From the NCBI RefSeq assembly GCF_003697785.1, contig NZ_QOKZ01000009.1:89636-153635 (forward strand): a stretch of DNA of 64,000 bases. The letters run 5' to 3'. This DNA comes from Paracoccus alkanivorans (lineage in GTDB: Bacteria; Pseudomonadota; Alphaproteobacteria; Rhodobacterales; Rhodobacteraceae). The stretch's first letter is position 1, and every line of letters starts with the position of its first letter. The translations under genes and the position numbers were made by a program. This document shows positions 17,252 to 25,852 of this stretch, in pieces. The notes beneath the pieces are model-generated. The model worked only from the letters and a program-made list of their open reading frames with translations, had not been told where the DNA came from and did not search any database.

Positions 17252-19210
17252 ATGTCGACATCTCTGGGAACGTCTGGGAATGATTCTCTCACCGGGAGCG
17301 AGGGAGACGACAGTCTGCTCGGACTGGACGGCGACGATACGCTTGACGGCGGTCACGGTCAGGACACGCTTCGCGGCGGCGCTGGAAATGACTCCCTTTT
17401 TGGTGGTGCAAAATCAGACGGCTCTCCCTCACAGATGCTTGATGCTCTGGAAGGTGGCGATGGCAATGACACGCTGGATGGTGGCCTTGGTTCCGATGAC
17501 CTGTCTGGCGGAGCGGGCGATGACGAACTCCGTGTAAGTGTCGTTTACCGTAACATTCAGGAAACCATAGATGGCGGTACCGGCACCGACACGCTTCAGA
17601 TCGACGGCACGGACCAGGAGGGTGCGGCATTCACTGTAAATCTTGCGTCGGGAACGGCAGGTACCTTCGGCCTCAGCCAATTTACGCTTAGCAATATCGA
17701 AAATGTCGTCGGTGGCGATAAAAGCGACACACTGACCGGCGATGACGGGGCGAACCGCCTGGAGGGGCGCGCCGGGAACGACAGCCTGGCCGGGGGCAAG
17801 GGTGCGGATACGCTTGATGGCGGGGATGGCAATGATACGCTGGATGGGGGTAATGGCCCTGACAGCATATCCGGCGGTGCGGGTAATGACCTTATCCTGC
17901 AAGGCTTTAATAATACCAGTCAGGTTGCCGAAACGCTCGATGGCGGCAATGGCATCGATACGGTGCAGATCGATGGCACCGCGGTGGAAAGCTACACGTA
18001 TGATATAAACCTTGCTAAAGGGACGGATAATTACGGCAGAACATATTCCGGCATCGAAAATGTCGTCGGTGGCGATAAAAGCGACACACTGACCGGCGAT
18101 GACGGGGCGAACCGCCTGGAGGGGCGCGCCGGGAACGACAGCCTGGCCGGGGGCAAGGGTGCGGATACGCTTGATGGCGGGGATGGCAATGATACGCTGG
18201 ATGGGGGTAATAGCTCTGACAGCATATCCGGCGGTGCGGGTGATGATCAGTTCACGGTCAGTGACGGACACGATGTTATCACCGATTTCACAACCGGTGA
18301 ATCGGGTGCGGCAAATGATGGGAACAACACCAATAACGACTTTATCGATCTGAGCGGCCACTACAGCCAGGCCAATTATGATCGCGCGGTTGCAAACGGG
18401 GCCATTGACCCCAGCGTAATCCGCAATCCGCTGAAATGGATGCAGGCCGACCAGGATGATGACGGCGTCCTGAACGATACAGAAGCAGGGTGGAGCGATA
18501 CTAACACGCTGACCATCCAGAATGAAGGCGCCGCAGTCGGCGGATCAGACCTGACCTCTGATCGGACGGGTGTTATGTGCTTCGCGCACGGCACATTGAT
18601 CACCACACCGCATGGCGATGTTCGGATCGAGACGTTAAAGATAGGTGACCTGGTTAAGACAGTTGACAATGGATATAAGAACATTCGTTGGATCGGCCAG
18701 CGTAAACTTAGTGCCGCCGAGTTGAAGGCCAATCCGAAACTATGGCCGATCTGTATCCGGGCGGGGGCGCTGGGAGAAAATACGCCTTCGTCGGACCTGC
18801 TGGTTTCGCGGCAACATCGCATCTTAATCCGCTCAAAGATTGCACAGCGGATGTTCGGTTCACCAGAGGTTCTGGTTGCGGCCATGCATCTGACGTCGGT
18901 TGAAGGGATCGATATCGCGGACGATCTGAATGAGGTTGCGTATTACCATATGCTTTTCGATCAGCATGAGATCGTCATCTCGAATGATGCAGAAACAGAA
19001 TCGCTATATCCCGGACCGCATGTATTGGAGAGCGTGGGACCGGAAGCAGTCCGGGAAATATACACGCTTTTTCCGGAACTGCGCGAATACGACTACTCCC
19101 CGGTTGCGGCGCGACCATTTCCGACCGGATCTAAAACGCGACAGCTTTTGTACCGCCATACCAAAAACGCCGAAAAGCAGCTCTGTTGTAAACTTTTGCG
19201 CAGACCGTAG
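17252..19210 (+). CDS. RTX-repeat calcium-binding protein with C-terminal Hint domain
   Basis: 652 aa. Residues 1-110, 150-210 and 275-340 carry RTX nonapeptides (pattern GGxGxDxLx, e.g. GGDGNDTLDGG), which bind Ca2+ after type I secretion. From about residue 442 a Hint_2-type domain begins with Cys in MCFAHGTLITTPHGDVRIETLKIGD and has the conserved His in VSRQHRILIR. Such RTX-Hint proteins are common in Rhodobacteraceae and lack an N-terminal signal peptide, as here. No type I secretion genes are in the window, so export would need those encoded elsewhere. The gene contains a near-identical internal duplication. The final 20 residues (KNAEKQLCCKLLRRP) are atypical and may be altered by the neighbouring insertion sequence. 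Confidence 0.9.
   Translation: MSTSLGTSGNDSLTGSEGDDSLLGLDGDDTLDGGHGQDTLRGGAGNDSLFGGAKSDGSPSQMLDALEGGDGNDTLDGGLGSDDLSGGAGDDELRVSVVYRNIQETIDGGTGTDTLQIDGTDQEGAAFTVNLASGTAGTFGLSQFTLSNIENVVGGDKSDTLTGDDGANRLEGRAGNDSLAGGKGADTLDGGDGNDTLDGGNGPDSISGGAGNDLILQGFNNTSQVAETLDGGNGIDTVQIDGTAVESYTYDINLAKGTDNYGRTYSGIENVVGGDKSDTLTGDDGANRLEGRAGNDSLAGGKGADTLDGGDGNDTLDGGNSSDSISGGAGDDQFTVSDGHDVITDFTTGESGAANDGNNTNNDFIDLSGHYSQANYDRAVANGAIDPSVIRNPLKWMQADQDDDGVLNDTEAGWSDTNTLTIQNEGAAVGGSDLTSDRTGVMCFAHGTLITTPHGDVRIETLKIGDLVKTVDNGYKNIRWIGQRKLSAAELKANPKLWPICIRAGALGENTPSSDLLVSRQHRILIRSKIAQRMFGSPEVLVAAMHLTSVEGIDIADDLNEVAYYHMLFDQHEIVISNDAETESLYPGPHVLESVGPEAVREIYTLFPELREYDYSPVAARPFPTGSKTRQLLYRHTKNAEKQLCCKLLRRP
17696..18241 (+). 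repeat. Two near-identical 189-bp copies inside the RTX gene
   Basis: 17696-17884 and 18053-18241 (offset 357 bp) differ at only two positions (17855 and 17858 in copy 1); the first 159 bp are identical. They encode IENVVGGDKSDTLTGDDGAN and following RTX repeats. The 168 bp between them are unlike each other's flanks. A recent in-frame duplication or gene conversion of a 119-codon module is likely. Confidence 0.9.
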
Positions 19211-19640
19211 GAAACCCTCTGCTGGAGGTAATTATGCTGCGGCGAGGTGTTGTCGGCGTTGTTGCAGAACTCGGTTTGTGGGGATTCACTTTGCGAATCC
19301 ATAGCGTTAGACGCGCTGCATGAGAAAACCATCTCCCGCCCGCTATCGCACGACGAACTGGTCCAGCTACAACGCATCGCTGCGGAAACGGGGTTCGCTC
19401 CTGATCTGGGTTGACAAGGATATGACCTGGCTCGCGCCGCGTGACGGGTGGCCAGCGGTGTTTTCCGATGCGGCCATCCAGTTCTGCCTCTCGATCAAGG
19501 TTCTCTTCAAGCTCCCTCTGCGCCAAACCGCCGGGATGGTGGCGAGCCTGCTGAAGTTGGCGGGACTGGACTGGTCCGTGCCGGACTTCTTGAACCGCCC
19601 CGGGTTTACCGGAGAGTAAAACACTCCAAAGGTGAGCCTT

Positions 19641-20009
19641 ATGACAAAGAATCGATATACTCCTGCTTATCCATCCGAACTGCGTGATCGAGGTGTTCGG
19701 CTTTTTCGTGACCATCGTGCTGATTACAGCAGCGATTCAGCCGCCTACCGTGCGATTGCGCCGAAGCTTGGTTGTTCTCCGGACAGCCTGCGCGTCTGGT
19801 GCCAGCAGGCCGAGCGTGATGCCGGCCAGCGCGGTGGGCTGACCAGTGCTGAGAAGGACAGGATCAGGGAACTGGAGCGCGAGAACCGGGAATTGCGCAC
19901 AGCCAATGAGATCTTGAAGATAGGTGAACAGGCGAACGCCATGCGTTCGAGAGAGCCTGTGAACGCATATTTCGCGGCGGCGGAGCTCGACCGCCCATTC
20001 CGGAAATGA
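19641..20009 (+). CDS. IS3-family transposase OrfA
   Basis: 122 aa DNA-binding subunit. The ATG at 19641 begins MTKNRYTPAYPSELRDRGVRLF; the helix-turn-helix is SAAYRAIAPKLGCSPDSLRVWCQQAE, followed by a leucine-zipper-like ELERENRELRTANEILK. After EILK, where related elements continue directly to SAYFAQAEL, this copy has about 45 extra bases (19920-19964). They contain the hairpin CGAACGC-CAT-GCGTTCG. The stop overlaps the orfB ATG (ATGA at 20006). Whether the usual -1 frameshift to orfB still works is doubtful. Confidence 0.82.
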   Translation: MTKNRYTPAYPSELRDRGVRLFRDHRADYSSDSAAYRAIAPKLGCSPDSLRVWCQQAERDAGQRGGLTSAEKDRIRELERENRELRTANEILKIGEQANAMRSREPVNAYFAAAELDRPFRK

Positions 20010-21006
20010 TTGCCTTCATTGATGCTCATCGGGAGGGTTTTGGTGTCGGGCCGATCTGCGGGGTTCTGGGGATCGCACCATCGACCTTCTATGTGCATAA
20101 GCAGCTTGAAGCCGCGCCTGAGCGGGCTTCGGCCCGGCGCTTCAGCGACCGTGAGTACTGCGCGGAGATTCGGCGTGTTTTTGACGCGAACCGTGGCCTT
20201 TATGGGGCGCGGAAAATCTGGCGATCCCTACGCCGCGAAGGGAAGGATATCGCGCGATGCACAGTAGAACGGCTGATGAAATCCATGGGATTGCAAGGCG
20301 TTGTTCGGGGAAAGAAGGTCATCACCACCAACCCCGATGCGGCACGTCCTTGCCCGCAGGACAAGGTGAACCGGCAGTTCCGGGCGGACCGTCCAAACCA
20401 GCTCTGGCTGTCGGACTTCACCTGTGTGCCCACCTGGCAGGGCATGAGTTACGTCGCCCCTCGCCACGGTCACTCGGACCAGTGGCGTTCCCATGGCTCG
20501 ATCATCGACGTCTTCGCCCGCAAAATCGTCGGCTGGCGGGTTTCGACATCAATGACGACGGGCTTGGTTCTGGATGCGCTCAATCAGGCGATTTGCCAGC
20601 GATGCCCGTCAAAAGCGGACGGCTTGACCCATCATTCCGACCGCGGATCGCAATATCTGTCCATAAAATACACCGAACGGCTGGCCGAGGCCGGCATCGA
20701 TCCATCCGTGGGCAGCGTCGGCGATTCCTATGAGTTCAAGCCGGTCCGCAGAGCGGATCAAACGGTCCCCCGGACCGTTTTAAGGCGCAGAACGCCATGG
20801 CGGAGACCATCATTGGACTCTTCAAAGCCGAGGTCATCAATATCCTCGGACCGTGGAAATCAGTCGGGCAGGTCGAATGGGAGACCCTCAGATGGGTCGA
20901 CTGGTTCAACACATCCCGCCTGCTGGAACCCATCGGATATATCACCCCAAATGAAGCAGAGGTGAATTTCTATGCAGCCTTGAACCAAACCCAAAATGCC
21001 GCGTAA
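20006..21006 (+). pseudogene. IS3-family transposase OrfB, frameshifted
   Basis: DDE integrase-type transposase. Seen: HTH_21-like MIAFIDAHREGFGVGPICGVLGIAPSTFY, first catalytic Asp in LWLSDFTCVPTWQG, second Asp in HHSDRGSQYLS. Compared with the family as I remember it, 42 nt (20459-20500, replacing one codon) and 57 nt (20734-20790, replacing one base) are extra. The second shifts the frame inside GDSYD, so the third catalytic residue (AETIIGLF) and the C-terminus (WVDWFNTSRLLEPIGYITPNEAE) are read only in another frame up to 21006. Inactive as it stands. Confidence 0.85.
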
Positions 21007-21378
21007 TATTTGAGCCAAAACATCTCCGGTAAACCCGGGGCGGTTCACATCGAGGCGAGGATGCGCTGCCTCAAGGCCTTCGGCGAACGCATCATGGCGA
21101 GAGACCCGGACCGCCAAGCCGCCGAAATCCACATCCGCGTCGCACTCATCAACCGCTTCAACGCACTCGGCACCCCCGACATCGTCCGCATGGCATGACG
21201 TCAGTGGGGCAAGGGGAACTCACGTCTCAGGCCAGAGTAATGCAACAATGCCTTTGCTCACCGACAAGGTTTTTCGGGCTTGCATCTCTCTGACAGGTGT
21301 GACACAGGAGTGGTGCACATTCCAACCCGCGCTTGGGACGGGAACAGCTATATCAGATGGTTGTGCGGAGGGTGGTCG

Positions 21379-21398
21379 TCCCAGTACCGCCCACCATT
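21379..21398. repeat. attR: distal attachment repeat of the island
   Basis: Exact 20-bp copy of the tRNA-Val 3' end (12192-12211). It lies 79 bp before the rpmJ start and marks the right edge of the island. The rest of the tRNA is absent here. Confidence 0.85.
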
Positions 21399-21477
21399 GT
21401 TTCGCCGCCCCCGGCCGATGTCGGGGGCATTTCGTTTTCCTGGCGGCTGCGATGCGCCGCGACGAAGGAGAAGGCCG

Positions 21478-21603
21478 ATGAAGGTTCGCAACTCGCTCCG
21501 CTCGCTCAAGAGCCGGCATCGCGATTGCCGTGTCGTGCGCCGCAAGGGCCGCGTTTACGTGATCAACAAGACCAATCGCCGCTTCAAGGCCCGTCAGGGC
21601 TGA
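21478..21603 (+). CDS. rpmJ: 50S ribosomal protein L36
   Basis: 41-residue ribosomal protein beginning [33 protein letters not shown]. This is the longer alphaproteobacterial form that lacks the four-Cys/His zinc ribbon: one Cys is seen, with an insertion. The ATG at 21478 follows GAAGGAGAAGG. It is the first core gene right of the island and was probably the original neighbour of tRNA-Val. A strong hairpin terminator follows. Confidence 0.96.
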   Translation: MKVRNSLRSLKSRHRDCRVVRRKGRVYVINKTNRRFKARQG

Positions 21604-21632
21604 CCGGCGGGATCACCGCGAAGACGAAATGA

Positions 21633-21656
21633 CCCGCCCTTGCCGGCGGGTTTTTT
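21633..21656 (+). terminator. Rho-independent terminator of rpmJ
   Basis: Stem CCCGCC (21633-21638) / GGCGGG (21645-21650), 6-nt loop, then six T. It ends 53 bp after the rpmJ stop. Confidence 0.85.
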
Positions 21657-21692
21657 CATGGCCATCAGAAAAGCGCGGAGTCCCAACGGTAT

Positions 21693-22958
21693 CTAGGAAG
21701 TCTGTTCCAATGCGCGGGTGAAGAAATCCTCCTCGCCGAAATTTCCGGATTTCAATGCCAAGGCAAGCGAGCCATGATCATCTTCTCCCCGGCACCATGG
21801 GACTCCCGGGGCGATTTCGGCGCCGATACGCAAGGCGGTGATGCCAAGCGCGCTGGTGATCGCACCCGAGGTTTCACCGCCCGCGACGACAAGGCGGGCC
21901 GCGCCGTGACTGCGGGCGATCCTTGCCGCGCGGGCGAGAGCTTCCTCAACCACGGCACCGGCCTTTTCGACGCCAAGGGCTGATTGCGCGGCGGCGACCT
22001 CATCGGGCCCGGCGGTCGCCTGCAGCATGCAGTCCTGGCCGGTGTCCAGACATTCGATGATCCAGTCCTGCATGCCGCCGTCATCGCCCTCGGCCAGCCG
22101 CTGTGGATCCAGCCTGAGCGTGGGCGCCATGGCGGCGAAATGCGCCACCTGCTTGCGGGTCATGGCAGAACAGCTGCCAGCCAGCACGACAGCCGGTCCC
22201 TTGGGCATGGTTGGCAAGACCTCGTCGCCTTCGGTGGAGGCAAGCAGCTCTGCCGCGCGCCACGCATCGGGCAGGTGACGGGCAAAGGCGCTGCCGCCTG
22301 TCAGCAAGGGCAGCGCATGTGCCGCCTGCGCCAGTGCCTCCAGATCGCTGTCATCAAGGGCGTCGCAGACCAGATGGGGGGCGCCCGAGGCAATGGCCCC
22401 GGCAACCGCAGCCTGTCCTTGCCTGATCGTCGGCCAGTCCAGCAACCCCACCTTGCCTGCATCATCGCCCAGTTGCGGGGCCAGCACGCGGGTCAGGTCG
22501 CTGTCGCGCATCGGATTCAGCGGATGATCCTTCATCGGGCTTTCCGCAAGCGGCTGATCACCCACGAACAGGTTGCCCATGAAAACCCTCCGCCCGTTTT
22601 CGGGGAATGACGGCACGTAAACTGTCCTTTCCGTCCCCAACCGATCCATCAATGCCTGTGCCACGGGGCCGATATTGCCGCGCATCGTGCTGTCGAAGGT
22701 CGAGCAATATTTCCAGTAGATGTGCCGCGCGCCCGCCGCCAGCAGCCAGTCCAGCGCCGCAAGCGCCTGCGTCACGGCCCGGCCGGGCTCAATCGCGCGG
22801 ATCTTCAGGGCGATGACTTCGACAGCTTCGGGTGGGCCGGGGGAGGCGGGTTCCGAGGGCAGGCCGATCCGCAGCGAGACCGGCACGCCTGCCCGCACCA
22901 GCAGCGCGGCCAGATCGGTGGCACCGGTGAAATCATCGGCGATGCAGCCCAGGATCAT
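21693..22958 (-). CDS. otnK: Four-carbon acid sugar kinase (3-oxo-tetronate kinase)
   Basis: Kinase of the DUF1537/OtnK family (421 aa), which phosphorylates 3-oxo-tetronate (from threonate or erythronate) to the 4-phosphate. Seen: N-terminal substrate domain motif LGCIADDFTGATDLAALL, KYCSTFDSTMRGNIGP near 83-98, and C-terminal nucleotide-binding VVAGGETSGAITSALGI near 362-378. Its ATG overlaps the ltnD stop by 4 nt. In the known pathway an aldolase (OtnC) and isomerase (OtnI) follow; neither is in the window. Confidence 0.92.
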   Translation of the reverse strand: MILGCIADDFTGATDLAALLVRAGVPVSLRIGLPSEPASPGPPEAVEVIALKIRAIEPGRAVTQALAALDWLLAAGARHIYWKYCSTFDSTMRGNIGPVAQALMDRLGTERTVYVPSFPENGRRVFMGNLFVGDQPLAESPMKDHPLNPMRDSDLTRVLAPQLGDDAGKVGLLDWPTIRQGQAAVAGAIASGAPHLVCDALDDSDLEALAQAAHALPLLTGGSAFARHLPDAWRAAELLASTEGDEVLPTMPKGPAVVLAGSCSAMTRKQVAHFAAMAPTLRLDPQRLAEGDDGGMQDWIIECLDTGQDCMLQATAGPDEVAAAQSALGVEKAGAVVEEALARAARIARSHGAARLVVAGGETSGAITSALGITALRIGAEIAPGVPWCRGEDDHGSLALALKSGNFGEEDFFTRALEQTS

Positions 22959-23866
22959 GTGCCTTGCTCCCCGTCACCCGGCAGCTTCACCCCTGCCTGC
23001 CGCGCGAGGTAAAGGGCCACGGCCGAGTCGTCCCTGCGGCCCAGGCCCGCCGCGGAGGTCTGCCGGAACAGTTCAAGCGCGGTGTGCGACAACGGCGCAG
23101 GTGCGCCCGATGCGCCCGCGGTTCTGGTCACGATGCCCAGATCCTTGACGAAGATATCGACGGCAGAGCGGGGTGTGTAGTCGCCCTCGACCACATGCGC
23201 GCCGCGATTGGCGAACATCCATGAATTGCCGGCGCAGGACTGGATGACGCGGTGCACTTCGTCCAGATCCATGCCCTGGCTTGCGGCCAGAACCATCGCT
23301 TCGGCCATGGCGGCGATATGAACGCCCGCCAGCATCTGGTTGATGACCTTCATCCGCGCACCCGCACCGGACCTCTCGCCAAGCCGGAACACGGTGGCCG
23401 AGATCGCCTCCAACGCCGGAGCGGCATGCTGGAACGCCGTTTCGGAGCCGGAGGCCATCATCGAAATCTCTCCCTCCATTGCCTTGGCCGCGCCGCCCGA
23501 GACCGGGGCGTCGATGGCCATCATCCCGGCCTGTTCCAATCGCCCGCAGATATCGGCGGCCTCTGCCGGTTCCATGGTCACGCAAATCACGAAGACCGTG
23601 CCGGGACGGGCAGCAGGGACGGCGCCGGCATCGCCGAACAGCACTTCGCGAGTCTGCGCCGCATTGACGACATAGATAAGGACCACGTCGGATTCACGGC
23701 CCAGTGCCGCTGCATCCGGGGCGAGGGTGCCGCCCGCATCCGCGAAGGCTGCCCGGGCTTCTTCACGCAAATCCAGCCCTTGCGTCGGGATACCCGCGCG
23801 CAGTAACGATACCGCAGCGCCCATGCCCATCGAGCCAAGCCCGATCACTCCCGCCGAAATGCTCAT
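22955..23866 (-). CDS. ltnD: L-threonate dehydrogenase-like 3-hydroxyacid dehydrogenase
   Basis: NAD+-dependent beta-hydroxyacid dehydrogenase (303 aa). In the tetronate pathway LtnD oxidises L-threonate to 2-oxo-tetronate. The ATG at 23866 is chosen because its ATGA overlaps the tctA stop; the open frame extending upstream is antisense-free coding of tctA in another frame. Seen: GLGSMGMGAA (9-18) Rossmann loop, DAPVSGGAAKA near 120-130 and catalytic Lys in MKVINQMLAG near 175. Pairing with otnK supports LtnD over glyoxylate or 3-hydroxyisobutyrate dehydrogenases of the same fold. Confidence 0.88.
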   Translation of the reverse strand: MSISAGVIGLGSMGMGAAVSLLRAGIPTQGLDLREEARAAFADAGGTLAPDAAALGRESDVVLIYVVNAAQTREVLFGDAGAVPAARPGTVFVICVTMEPAEAADICGRLEQAGMMAIDAPVSGGAAKAMEGEISMMASGSETAFQHAAPALEAISATVFRLGERSGAGARMKVINQMLAGVHIAAMAEAMVLAASQGMDLDEVHRVIQSCAGNSWMFANRGAHVVEGDYTPRSAVDIFVKDLGIVTRTAGASGAPAPLSHTALELFRQTSAAGLGRRDDSAVALYLARQAGVKLPGDGEQGT

Positions 23867-25353
23867 GCGATTGCCGCCTTTCTGCGCCTGAGGATGGCGC
23901 GGATCAGCGGCAACAGCCAGAAGGCGACCGCCATGATGCCGAGCACCGCGGCGATCGGCCGTTCGAAAAAGGCCAGCAGGTTGCCATCGGCCTTGATCAT
24001 CGAGGTGATGAAGTTCTTTTCGAGCATCGGCCCGAGGACAAGGCCGAGAATCGCCGGAGCGATGGGGATCTCGCATTCCTCCATGGCAAAGCCGATCACG
24101 CCGAAGGCGAGCATGACCCAGACCCCGAAGATCGAGTTGGTGATCGCGAAGGCGCCGATGATGCAGGATAGCATGATCACCGGCATCAGGATGTTCTGCG
24201 GCACCGATAGAAGCCGCGCGCCCAGCTTGATCGCCACCCAGCCCAGGGGCAGCATGATGAGGTTCGCCAGCAGAAAGACGATGAACAGCGCATAGATGAG
24301 CTGCGGCTGCATCAGGAATACCGTGGGGCCCGGATTCATGCCCTTGATATAGAGCACGCCGATCACGATGGCGGTAATGGAATCGCCCGGGATGCCGAAT
24401 ACCAGCGCCGGAATCCACGCGCCCGAGACGGCGGCGTTGTTCGACGAGCCCGCCTCGACCAGCCCCTCGACATGGCCGGTGCCGAATTTCTGCGGTTCGC
24501 GGGAGAAGCGTTTGGAAATGGCATAGCTGATCCAGGCGGCGATATCTGCGCCCGCGCCGGGCAGGGCACCGATAATCGTTCCCAATGCGCTGCCGCGCAG
24601 CATCTGTTTCGGATAACGCCGGATATTCCGCCACTGGCGGGCAAAGATATGGCTGGTGTCGGGGCGCTCGGCCCTGACCGCCCGGGAGGGGTGGACGATG
24701 GCGCGAAAGACCTCGGCGGCGGCGAACAGGCCGATCATGGCGCAGATCAGCGGAATGCCCGCCATCATGTCCACATTGCCGAAGGTAAAGCGCGGCTGGC
24801 CCGCCGGGTTGTCGAAACCGACGCAGGCCGCCGTGAGGCCGACCACCAACGACAGCATGCTTTTCAGCGACGATCCGGGCGAGACGAAGACGGCGCAGGA
24901 CAGCCCCATCACCACCAGCCAGAAATATTCGAAGGACGAGAATTTCAGCGCCACCTCGGCCAGCGCGGGCGCGGCGACGATCAGCACGATGGTGCCCAGG
25001 GTGCCCCCGATGGCCGAGAATACAAGCAGGGCGCCAAGCGCATCTGCGGCGCGACCGCTCCGGGTCATGCGCCATGCATCCTCGGTATAGGCGGCGCTGG
25101 CCGGGGTGCCTGGAATGCGCAGCAGCGCGGCGGGCAGGTCGCCCGCGAAGATCGCCATGGCGGCGGCGGTGACGATGGCGGCGATGGCGGGGACCGGCTC
25201 CATGAAGAAGGTGATCGGAACCAGCAGCGCGGTTGCCATGGTCGCGGTCAGGCCGGGCATCGCCCCCAGGAACATCCCGAAAGCGCCCGAAGCGATCATG
25301 GTCAGGATCACCTGCGGCGTCAATACGAGGTCCAGAGCGTCCGAGATAACCAT
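23863..25353 (-). CDS. tctA: Tripartite tricarboxylate transporter large membrane subunit
   Basis: TctA-family permease (496 aa, usual length about 500) with some 10-12 membrane helices. Conserved TctA loops: GAMPGLTATMATALLVPITF near 28-47 and the symmetric GALPGAGADIAAWISYAISKRFS in the second half, with FGIPGDSITAIVIGVL. The ATG at 25353 lies 2 bp past the tctB stop. It works with TctB and the periplasmic TctC. The co-operonic ltnD and otnK suggest a four-carbon sugar acid as substrate. Confidence 0.93.
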   Translation of the reverse strand: MVISDALDLVLTPQVILTMIASGAFGMFLGAMPGLTATMATALLVPITFFMEPVPAIAAIVTAAAMAIFAGDLPAALLRIPGTPASAAYTEDAWRMTRSGRAADALGALLVFSAIGGTLGTIVLIVAAPALAEVALKFSSFEYFWLVVMGLSCAVFVSPGSSLKSMLSLVVGLTAACVGFDNPAGQPRFTFGNVDMMAGIPLICAMIGLFAAAEVFRAIVHPSRAVRAERPDTSHIFARQWRNIRRYPKQMLRGSALGTIIGALPGAGADIAAWISYAISKRFSREPQKFGTGHVEGLVEAGSSNNAAVSGAWIPALVFGIPGDSITAIVIGVLYIKGMNPGPTVFLMQPQLIYALFIVFLLANLIMLPLGWVAIKLGARLLSVPQNILMPVIMLSCIIGAFAITNSIFGVWVMLAFGVIGFAMEECEIPIAPAILGLVLGPMLEKNFITSMIKADGNLLAFFERPIAAVLGIMAVAFWLLPLIRAILRRRKAAIA

Positions 25354-25354
25354 C

Positions 25355-25852
25355 CTATCCCCCAAGACCCGGCAGGGACATGCGCGGCAGCGGCACCAGC
25401 AGCAGATCGGCGAAGACATAACGCAGCACGAAGGCCGCAACGATACCGAGGATCACGCTGTAAAGCGGCTTGACCCCCATCAGCAGGGCGAGGCCGGCGA
25501 CGGTGACGAAACCCGCGATGACGAACCCGGTCATCGGCGAGAACAGCGCATAGGCGATGACCAGCGCCAATCCTCCGGCCAGCCGCAACCATGCGTTGAT
25601 GTTCCGCATCCAGTCCGCACCGCCATCGGCGGCGGGTGCGCTATCCGCTGCAGGTCGCGGCCGCAGGGCCTGGATCAGCATGGCGATGCCGACGCAGATC
25701 GAGAACACCGCGATCACGCGAGGCAGGGTGTCGGCGCCGTAATCCTGACCGGGGATCGCGCCAAGTCCGCGCGCGCCGAGGATCAGCGCCACCCCGATCA
25801 GGATCGAGATGACGCCCAGCCCGATTTCGCGGGTCCGATGAGGCTGGCTCAC
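25355..25852 (-). CDS. tctB: Tripartite tricarboxylate transporter small membrane subunit
   Basis: 165 aa with four hydrophobic segments (about 10-28, 43-60, 88-108 and 110-155), the size and layout of TctB. It starts MSQPHRTREIGLGVISILIGVAL, and GADTLPRVIAVFSICVGIAM resembles the family's GPGFFPRLLG-type motif. Its start overlaps the tctC stop by 4 nt and its stop lies 1 bp before the tctA start codon, consistent with a fixed stoichiometry through coupled translation. Confidence 0.88.
   Translation of the reverse strand: MSQPHRTREIGLGVISILIGVALILGARGLGAIPGQDYGADTLPRVIAVFSICVGIAMLIQALRPRPAADSAPAADGGADWMRNINAWLRLAGGLALVIAYALFSPMTGFVIAGFVTVAGLALLMGVKPLYSVILGIVAAFVLRYVFADLLLVPLPRMSLPGLGG

Larger units (their letters stand above)
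19591..21047 (+). mobile_element. IS3-family insertion sequence (1457 bp)
   Basis: Perfect 25-bp terminal inverted repeats: TGAACCGCCCCGGGTTTACC and five more bases at 19591-19615, and the complement at 21023-21047. It encodes orfA and an interrupted orfB. The flanks (CTTCT left, CATCG right) show no target-site duplication, which agrees with loss of flanking IS5 sequence. Confidence 0.88.
19320..21198 (+). pseudogene. IS5-family transposase, split and internally deleted
   Basis: N-terminal 90 codons (19320-19590) read RYRTTNWSSYNASLRKRGSL, then SDAAIQFCLSIKVLFKLPLRQT and GLDWSVPDF, the start of an IS5-family (IS1031/IS427-like) transposase. About 50 C-terminal codons resume at 21048 (IEARMRCLKAFGERIMARDP to the stop at 21196-21198). 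Between them lies the IS3-type element. Around half of a usual 300-residue transposase, including the catalytic centre, is absent. A simple insertion would not remove sequence, so a deletion or recombination accompanied it. Confidence 0.8.
19255..21252 (+). mobile_element. IS5-type element remnant, interrupted by an IS3-type element
   Basis: Ends are related inverted repeats: GGCGTTGTTGCAGAACTC at 19255 and, inverted, GGCATTGTTGCATTACTC ending at 21252. A GGATTCACTTTGCGAATCC hairpin lies between the left end and the transposase start, also seen in the second copy at the window end. No target duplication is visible. Confidence 0.75.
12192..21398. mobile_element. Integrated genomic island in tRNA-Val(GAC)
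   Basis: 9.2-kb segment bounded by identical 20-bp direct repeats (12192-12211 and 21379-21398) that match the tRNA 3' end. A tyrosine-recombinase gene lies directly inside the tRNA-proximal end, the usual arrangement for tRNA-targeting islands. Contents: integrase (frameshifted), polymerase-palm-like protein, serine recombinase, lipoprotein candidate, RTX/Hint protein and nested insertion sequences. Base composition turns visibly more AT-rich around 16.2-18.6 kb. Core synteny (tRNA-Val then rpmJ) would be restored by excision. The frameshifted integrase suggests it is now immobile. Confidence 0.85.

Noticed and set aside
17252..18241. CRISPR-like repeat array
   Set aside because: The repeats encode RTX nonapeptides in one frame; there are no regular spacers and no cas genes.
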